Source: Candidatus Melainabacteria bacterium
Lineage (GTDB): Bacteria > Cyanobacteriota > Vampirovibrionia > 2-02-FULL-35-15
NCBI GenBank assembly: GCA_023250175.1
Contig: JAHFBD010000081.1
Coordinates: forward strand, 1 to 9,147
DNA length: 9,147 bases
Direction of reading: 5' to 3'
The notes under the pieces were generated by a model. It did not search any database and had not been told where the DNA came from. It worked only from the letters and a program-made list of their open reading frames with translations. Shown here one piece after another: positions 6,130 through 9,147 of the stretch; the stretch's first letter is position 1; each line of letters opens with the position of its first letter. The translations under genes were made by a program, and so were the position numbers.

Positions 6130-6229
6130 ACGTCATTGCGAGGAGACACAAAGTGTCGACGTGGCAATCTCAAAAATGTGAAAAAGTTAGGGGGGGGATT
6201 GCTTCGGGCTAAAGCCCTCGCAATGACGT
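6130..6229. repeat. GC-rich palindromic repeat element (MITE-like), about 100 bp
   Basis: Perfect 14-bp terminal inverted repeats start ACGTCATTGCGAGG (6130-6143) and end with its reverse complement (6216-6229). Inside are nested dyads: GACAC-AAA-GTGTC near 6144-6156, GCAATC (6164-6169) with GATTGC (6197-6202), and GGGCT-AA-AGCCC (6206-6217). The whole can fold into a branched cruciform. It is much richer in GC than its surroundings and carries a run of eight G at 6190-6197. From memory, elements of this CGTCATTGCGAGG...GATTGC...CTCGCAATGACG form occur in many unrelated bacterial genomes as dispersed non-coding repeats; I cannot verify copy number here. No clear target duplication flanks it. 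It ends 60 bases before sucC. Confidence 0.8.
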
Positions 6230-6273
6230 GAATCTTCAAAAAGTTATCACACCCAAAGACAAGAAAAACAAGT

Positions 6274-6279
6274 TAAAAT
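6274..6279 (+). promoter_or_regulatory. Possible -10 box close to sucC
   Basis: TAAAAT lies 10 bases before the sucC ATG, without a recognisable -35. If used, the mRNA would be almost leaderless, which would fit the missing Shine-Dalgarno. The evidence is a single AT-rich hexamer. Confidence 0.2.
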
Positions 6280-6289
6280 AGTTATCCTT

Positions 6290-7402
6290 ATGAAACTATT
6301 TGAATATGAAGCTAAAACAATAATGGGCTCTGTTGGTATACCTGTTCCAAAAGGACAAGTAATTAAAATTGCAGAGGAAATATTTAACCTAAAACTAAAC
6401 TACCCTGTCGTAATAAAGTGTCAGGTACAAACTGGTGGAAGAGGTAAAGCCGGTGGGGTTAAGTTTGTAAACAATATTGATGAAGCTTATGAAGTCTCAA
6501 AAAAATTATTGGGTTTAGAAATTAACGGCATTAAAACAAGCTCATTATTGATAGAACCTAAAACAGATATAGAAAAAGAAATTTATATAGCAATTACATT
6601 AGACCGCAATAAAAAAAGTCATATTTTACTTGGTTCTTCTGAAGGTGGGGTAGAAATAGAATCTTCTTCTGAAATTAAAATTGTCCCAATATCCGGAAAC
6701 TATAATCCTTACCATGGACGAAAACTAGCAAAGCTAATGGGTCTAGATCAAGTCAAGCTAGCAATGGTTTCTGACATCATTAATAAGCTTTATTATCTCT
6801 ATGAAAATCATGATTTGGAATTAGCCGAAATAAATCCACTCGTTTTTACTAAAGACGGAAAGATACTTGCACTTGATGGGAAAATGACAGTAAATGATGA
6901 TGCCTTAGATAGACAGCCATTGTTTGAAGGATGGACGGTAAATCACCTTACGGATCTTAGTGAAAGAGAGTTAAGAGCTAAGCTTGCTGGGTTAAATCTG
7001 GTTGAATTAAAAGGAAAAATTGGAATTATTTGTAATGGCGCCGGACTTACAATGGCTACTATGGATCTTGTAAAAAATTATGGTGGTGAACCTGCTAATT
7101 TCTTAGATGTAGGTGGTGGTGCAGACGAAGGACGAGTAAAAAGAGCACTAAAACTTGTTGCTGATAATCCAAATGTAAAATTAATCTTAGTAAATATTTT
7201 AGGTGGTATTACTGCTTGTGATGAAGTAGCAAAAGCACTTAAAACATTTGCCCGCGAAAATCCTGATAGAAGTTTAGTAGTAAGGTTACTAGGAAACAAT
7301 CAGACTCAAGCTAATGAAATTATGAAAGGTACTGGGATCAAATCAATTGATGATCTAAATCTTGCTGTAAAAGAAGCAGTAGCACTAGGGAGTAAAAACT
7401 AA
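6290..7402 (+). CDS. sucC: Succinyl-CoA synthetase (ADP-forming) beta subunit
   Basis: The 370-aa product is the nucleotide-binding subunit of the TCA-cycle enzyme that interconverts succinyl-CoA and succinate with nucleotide triphosphate formation. An ATP-grasp domain spans about 1-225: MKLFEYEAK start, VIKCQVQTGGRGKAGGVK (41-58) with Lys43, and Mg-binding Asn182 (AEINPL) and Asp196 (ALDGK), spaced 14 residues apart as in E. coli Asn199/Asp213. The CoA-ligase domain follows, with CNGAGLTMATMDLV (248-261), GGEPANFLDVGGGA (265-278), LVNILGGITACD (300-311) and LLGNN (333-337). It is slightly shorter than E. coli SucC (388 aa). No Shine-Dalgarno precedes the ATG. sucD follows with a one-base overlap. 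Related malate-CoA ligase subunits cannot be fully excluded but are less likely. Confidence 0.95.
   Translation: MKLFEYEAKTIMGSVGIPVPKGQVIKIAEEIFNLKLNYPVVIKCQVQTGGRGKAGGVKFVNNIDEAYEVSKKLLGLEINGIKTSSLLIEPKTDIEKEIYIAITLDRNKKSHILLGSSEGGVEIESSSEIKIVPISGNYNPYHGRKLAKLMGLDQVKLAMVSDIINKLYYLYENHDLELAEINPLVFTKDGKILALDGKMTVNDDALDRQPLFEGWTVNHLTDLSERELRAKLAGLNLVELKGKIGIICNGAGLTMATMDLVKNYGGEPANFLDVGGGADEGRVKRALKLVADNPNVKLILVNILGGITACDEVAKALKTFARENPDRSLVVRLLGNNQTQANEIMKGTGIKSIDDLNLAVKEAVALGSKN
7387..7392 (+). promoter_or_regulatory. Ribosome binding site of sucD inside the end of sucC
   Basis: AGGGAG lies 9 nt before the sucD ATG, within the last codons of sucC. With the TAATG stop/start overlap it supports coupled translation of the two subunits. 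Confidence 0.5.
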
Positions 7403-8286
7403 TGTCAGTCTTAATAAACAAAGAAACAAAAATTATCGTTCAAGGCATTACCGGTAACATGGGTAAAACACATACTGGTCATATGCTTAAATACGGAACA
7501 AAAATTGTAGCTGGTATTACTCCAGGTAAAGGTGGGCAAGATGTTCATGGAGTAAAGGTTTATGATACCGTTCTAGAAGCCAAAGAAAAAACAGGTGCAA
7601 CTGTTAGCTGTATTTTTGTACCTGCTTACTTTGCCTTAGATGCTGCCCTTGAAGCCTTTGATGCTGATTTAGAGCTGGTCGTAATTATTACCGAGGGTAT
7701 ACCACCACATGATGAAGTCAAAATTATAAGAGAAGCCTCTAATAAAAACATAAAAGTAATTGGTCCAAACTGTCCTGGCATTATCACACCAGGTGAATGT
7801 TTAATTGGAATTCATCCTGGTATTATTTATAAGCCCGGTAAAGTAGGCATGATAAGCCGTAGTGGGACATTGACATATGAAGTAGCACTAGCACTAACTA
7901 ATGCAAATATTGGTCAATCCACTTGTATTGGTATCGGAGGAGATCCTGTAATTGGGCTTGGGTTTATTGACTGTTTAAAACTATTTAATAACGATCCAAA
8001 TACCGAAGCAATTGTTTTAATGGGAGAAATTGGTGGGGTAGCAGAAGAAGAAGCTGCAGAGTTTATAAAAAAAGAAGTAAAGAAACCAGTTGTGGCTTAT
8101 ATAGCTGGTCGTACAGCACCTCCTGGAAAACGCATGGGGCATGCAGGTGCAATTATTTCTGGCGGAAAAGGAACAGCAGATTCTAAGGTAAAAGCTTTTA
8201 AGGATGCTGGTGTTCAGGTTGCAGATATTCCAAGCCAAGTAGTAGATCTAATTAAGCAAGTTATTAAAATTCCAGCTAAAGTTTAA
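7402..8286 (+). CDS. sucD: Succinyl-CoA synthetase alpha subunit
   Basis: The 294-aa product is the CoA-binding, phosphohistidine-bearing subunit. The N-terminal Rossmann CoA-binding domain shows VQGITGNMGKTHTGHMLKYG (13-32) and ITPGKGGQ (39-46). GPNCPG (121-126) and ISRSGTLTYE (151-160) follow. The phosphorylated histidine is His247 in MGHAGAIISGGKGTA (245-259), and Glu209 in MGEIGG matches the conserved acidic residue that stabilises it. The length equals that of typical SucD. Its ATG shares one base with the sucC stop (TAATG), so the subunits are co-translated in equal amounts. No other TCA gene is next to them. Confidence 0.96.
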   Translation: MSVLINKETKIIVQGITGNMGKTHTGHMLKYGTKIVAGITPGKGGQDVHGVKVYDTVLEAKEKTGATVSCIFVPAYFALDAALEAFDADLELVVIITEGIPPHDEVKIIREASNKNIKVIGPNCPGIITPGECLIGIHPGIIYKPGKVGMISRSGTLTYEVALALTNANIGQSTCIGIGGDPVIGLGFIDCLKLFNNDPNTEAIVLMGEIGGVAEEEAAEFIKKEVKKPVVAYIAGRTAPPGKRMGHAGAIISGGKGTADSKVKAFKDAGVQVADIPSQVVDLIKQVIKIPAKV

Positions 8287-8295
8287 CTGCAAATC

Positions 8296-8312
8296 TGTAA
8301 CCAACAGTTACA
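8296..8312. repeat. Dyad copy 1: TGTAAC-N5-GTTACA
   Basis: A perfect 6-bp inverted repeat with a CAACA centre, 9 bases after the sucD stop. It matches copy 2 (8345-8361) at 16 of 17 positions. It could be an operator half of a tandem site or an RNA hairpin. No T-run follows, so it is a poor terminator. Confidence 0.5.
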
Positions 8313-8344
8313 TAAAAATTAAACCTCTACTAATATACATCCTG

Positions 8345-8361
8345 TGTAACCCACAGTTACA
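8345..8361. repeat. Dyad copy 2: TGTAAC-N5-GTTACA
   Basis: A second copy of the dyad with a CCACA centre, 49 bp downstream of copy 1 and 34 bases before the first small membrane gene. An alternative hairpin, CTGTG-TAACC-CACAG, overlaps it. It is followed by GTATTTTG, a weak T-run. Position between sucD and the small genes suits an operator pair or an attenuator. Confidence 0.5.
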
Positions 8362-8395
8362 GTATTTTGTAATTGCTGATGTTATATTTTTCAGA

Positions 8396-8611
8396 ATGAT
8401 TACTGAAGAGAAGAAGTATATGTCAGGGATTTATAGGAATTTAGGATTTGCCTTTCTTGCACCATTTGGTTCAATGGTTTTTCAATACTTACTTTTTGAT
8501 AGAAATTTCCCCTTAATAAAAACAGGTACCTGCCTACTCATTTCATTCTTAAGTTGGTTTTTATTTCAATTAGGGTATAATACGGTTAAGGAGAGAAGGC
8601 ATGACAAGTAA
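8396..8611 (+). CDS. Small two-helix membrane protein of unknown function (71 aa)
   Basis: The product has two hydrophobic segments, about 16-34 (LGFAFLAPFGSMVFQYLLF) and 43-60 (TGTCLLISFLSWFLFQLG). They are joined by a short loop, with a basic C-terminus (VKERRHDK); both ends are probably cytoplasmic. A second in-frame ATG at 8420 (residue 9) is preceded by a purine-rich GAAGAGAAGAAG and may be the true start, since ATG 8396 has no Shine-Dalgarno. Its last 11 bases overlap the 38-aa gene, suggesting translational coupling. I recognise no family; small accessory subunits of transporters or respiratory enzymes look like this, but that is only an analogy. The downstream convergent gene is cstA. 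Confidence 0.68.
   Translation: MITEEKKYMSGIYRNLGFAFLAPFGSMVFQYLLFDRNFPLIKTGTCLLISFLSWFLFQLGYNTVKERRHDK
8588..8593 (+). promoter_or_regulatory. Ribosome binding site of the 38-aa gene
   Basis: AAGGAG, a full Shine-Dalgarno core and among the best in the window, lies 7 nt before the ATG at 8601, inside the upstream 71-aa gene. It is the main support for the very short downstream gene. Confidence 0.7.
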
Positions 8612-8717
8612 CGATTTTATCGGATTTTTTATGGTTGCATCTATAATTATTCCAGCATTATTGTTAGTAGCTTACTTTGAATACGATCAAAAGAAGAGGA
8701 GAGAAAAGAAAAGCTAG
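8601..8717 (+). CDS. Single-span membrane microprotein of unknown function (38 aa)
   Basis: ATG 8601 opens a 38-codon frame ending in TAG at 8715-8717. It has one hydrophobic span near residues 6-26 (FIGFFMVASIIIPALLLVAYF), then a strongly basic tail (QKKRREKKS), predicting an N-out/C-in or membrane-anchored microprotein. AAGGAG at the right distance and the 11-bp overlap with the 71-aa gene favour a real coupled gene pair. Its stop shares the palindrome CTAG with the stop of the convergent cstA gene. Functions that fit the shape include a small transporter or oxidase subunit, or a hydrophobic toxin; nothing in the sequence decides between them. Confidence 0.68.
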   Translation: MTSNDFIGFFMVASIIIPALLLVAYFEYDQKKRREKKS

Positions 8718-9147
8718 CCCAAATAGCTACCTGCTTCTTTCAAATGTTGTGACAATGTGCTTGGTGGCGATGTTTCATGCAATTCACAAGGGGCTTTCTT
8801 ATTTAAGAATAAATACCATTTATGAAGAGCGTCAATTAAAACAATAATTGCAAGCCCTAAAATCGTAGAGAGTAAAGCAATATTAACAATACTACTTGAA
8901 ACAACATCATCTGCTGATGCCGGATTTTGTATTTTCGATATCATTCCAAATTCAGGATGAAATATTTGTTCAAGCGTACATGTAATTGTTACCGTAAACA
9001 TAAAGACCATTGGTATTGCCGTCAAAAAAAGATATTTTGTTTTTTTCATTTTAATCAATATCGTTGAGCCAATGGCAAGAGCAATTGCCGCAAGTAATTG
9101 ATTTGCCACGCCAAACATAGGCCATATAGTTGCAACATTTCCATAAT
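8714..9147 (-). CDS. cstA: CstA-family transporter (carbon starvation protein A), C-terminal part only
   Basis: The minus-strand frame ends at 8716-8714 (TAG) and is open to the right edge, so only the last 143 or so residues are present. The visible part begins GNVATIWPMFGVANQLLAAIA, matching the WPLFGIANQ-type motif near the end of CstA. Transmembrane segments follow (near LLAAIALAIGSTILI, YLFLTAIPMVFMFTVTIT and IALLSTILGLAIIVLIDAL), then a cytoplasmic tail ending LKEAGSYLG. This corresponds to the C-terminal CstA domain. Family members are inner-membrane transporters induced by carbon starvation and implicated in peptide or pyruvate uptake. Full proteins are several hundred residues, so most of the gene lies outside. 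The Met at 9118 is internal, not the start. The tail overlaps the 38-aa gene's stop by 4 bp. Confidence 0.88.
   Translation of the reverse strand, partial: YGNVATIWPMFGVANQLLAAIALAIGSTILIKMKKTKYLFLTAIPMVFMFTVTITCTLEQIFHPEFGMISKIQNPASADDVVSSSIVNIALLSTILGLAIIVLIDALHKWYLFLNKKAPCELHETSPPSTLSQHLKEAGSYLG

Larger units (their letters stand above)
5866..6289. other. 424-base intergenic region between divergent genes
   Basis: No gene was found. From left to right it holds the leader and promoter of the minus-strand 352-aa gene (to about 6003), AT-rich DNA, a pair of mutually exclusive short inverted repeats (TTATTAG/CTAATAA at 6077-6117 and TTAGCA/TGCTAA at 6092-6114), the palindromic element at 6130-6229, then a 60-base sucC upstream region. 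Confidence 0.55.

Noticed and set aside
7078..7299. Open frame on the minus strand opposite sucC
   Set aside because: Antisense to the conserved CoA-ligase domain of sucC.
8017..8238. Open frame on the minus strand opposite sucD
   Set aside because: Antisense to the active-site region of sucD; Cys/Phe-rich shadow composition.
8287..8395. Intrinsic terminator after sucD
   Set aside because: The two dyads are short and lack a following T-run; they fit tandem binding sites better, though a weak terminator role remains possible.
1..9147. CRISPR array, insertion sequence, integrase, phage genes or attachment site
   Set aside because: No spaced direct repeats, transposase or integrase motifs were seen; the only repeat element is the non-coding palindrome at 6130-6229.

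Overview
The window is AT-rich bacterial chromosome. lpxC (lipid A synthesis) and an MlaE-type permease point to a Gram-negative cell. A futalosine-route menaquinone gene, sucCD and cstA point to a respiring heterotroph. Nothing seen is phage, plasmid or IS-derived. The lineage cannot be fixed from sequence alone. A non-photosynthetic relative of the Cyanobacteria (Melainabacteria/Vampirovibrionia type) or another AT-rich candidate phylum is a guess, based on the MqnD variant, the short LpxC and the frequent absence of Shine-Dalgarno sequences.

Layout, left to right. Positions 1-408 (minus) hold the N-terminal 136 residues of an unrecognised secreted protein that runs off the left edge. Positions 409-969 are a 561-base non-coding stretch with a 30-bp dyad, a -10-like box and a hairpin-bearing leader for the next gene. 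mqnD (970-1830, plus) overlaps the 3' end of lpxC (1813-2616, minus) by 18 bp. lpxC is head-to-head with an mlaE-family permease (2630-3427, plus), with only 13 bp between the start codons.

Next comes a minus-strand block of three genes I do not recognise: 66 aa (3518-3718), 239 aa (3813-4532) and 352 aa (4807-5865, GTG start). The two larger ones each have a TTGACT-type promoter candidate upstream. The gap 5866-6289 carries a GC-rich palindromic element with perfect 14-bp terminal inverted repeats at 6130-6229, just upstream of sucC.

sucC (6290-7402) and sucD (7402-8286) form a one-base-overlap operon encoding both subunits of succinyl-CoA synthetase. Behind them are two near-identical dyads (TGTAAC-N5-GTTACA). 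Then come two overlapping small membrane-protein genes, 71 aa (8396-8611) and 38 aa (8601-8717). The smaller is supported by a good ribosome binding site. It converges on the 3' end of a cstA-family transporter gene (8714-9147, minus, cut by the right edge), and the two share a CTAG that supplies both stop codons.

Two themes link the recognised genes: respiration and central carbon (menaquinone synthesis, TCA-cycle succinyl-CoA synthetase, CstA uptake) and the outer membrane (LpxC commits precursor to lipid A; MlaE permeases move lipid between membranes). The best candidates for undescribed biology are the orphan block at 3518-5865, the small membrane pair at 8396-8717 with its tandem dyads, and the orphan secreted protein at the left edge.
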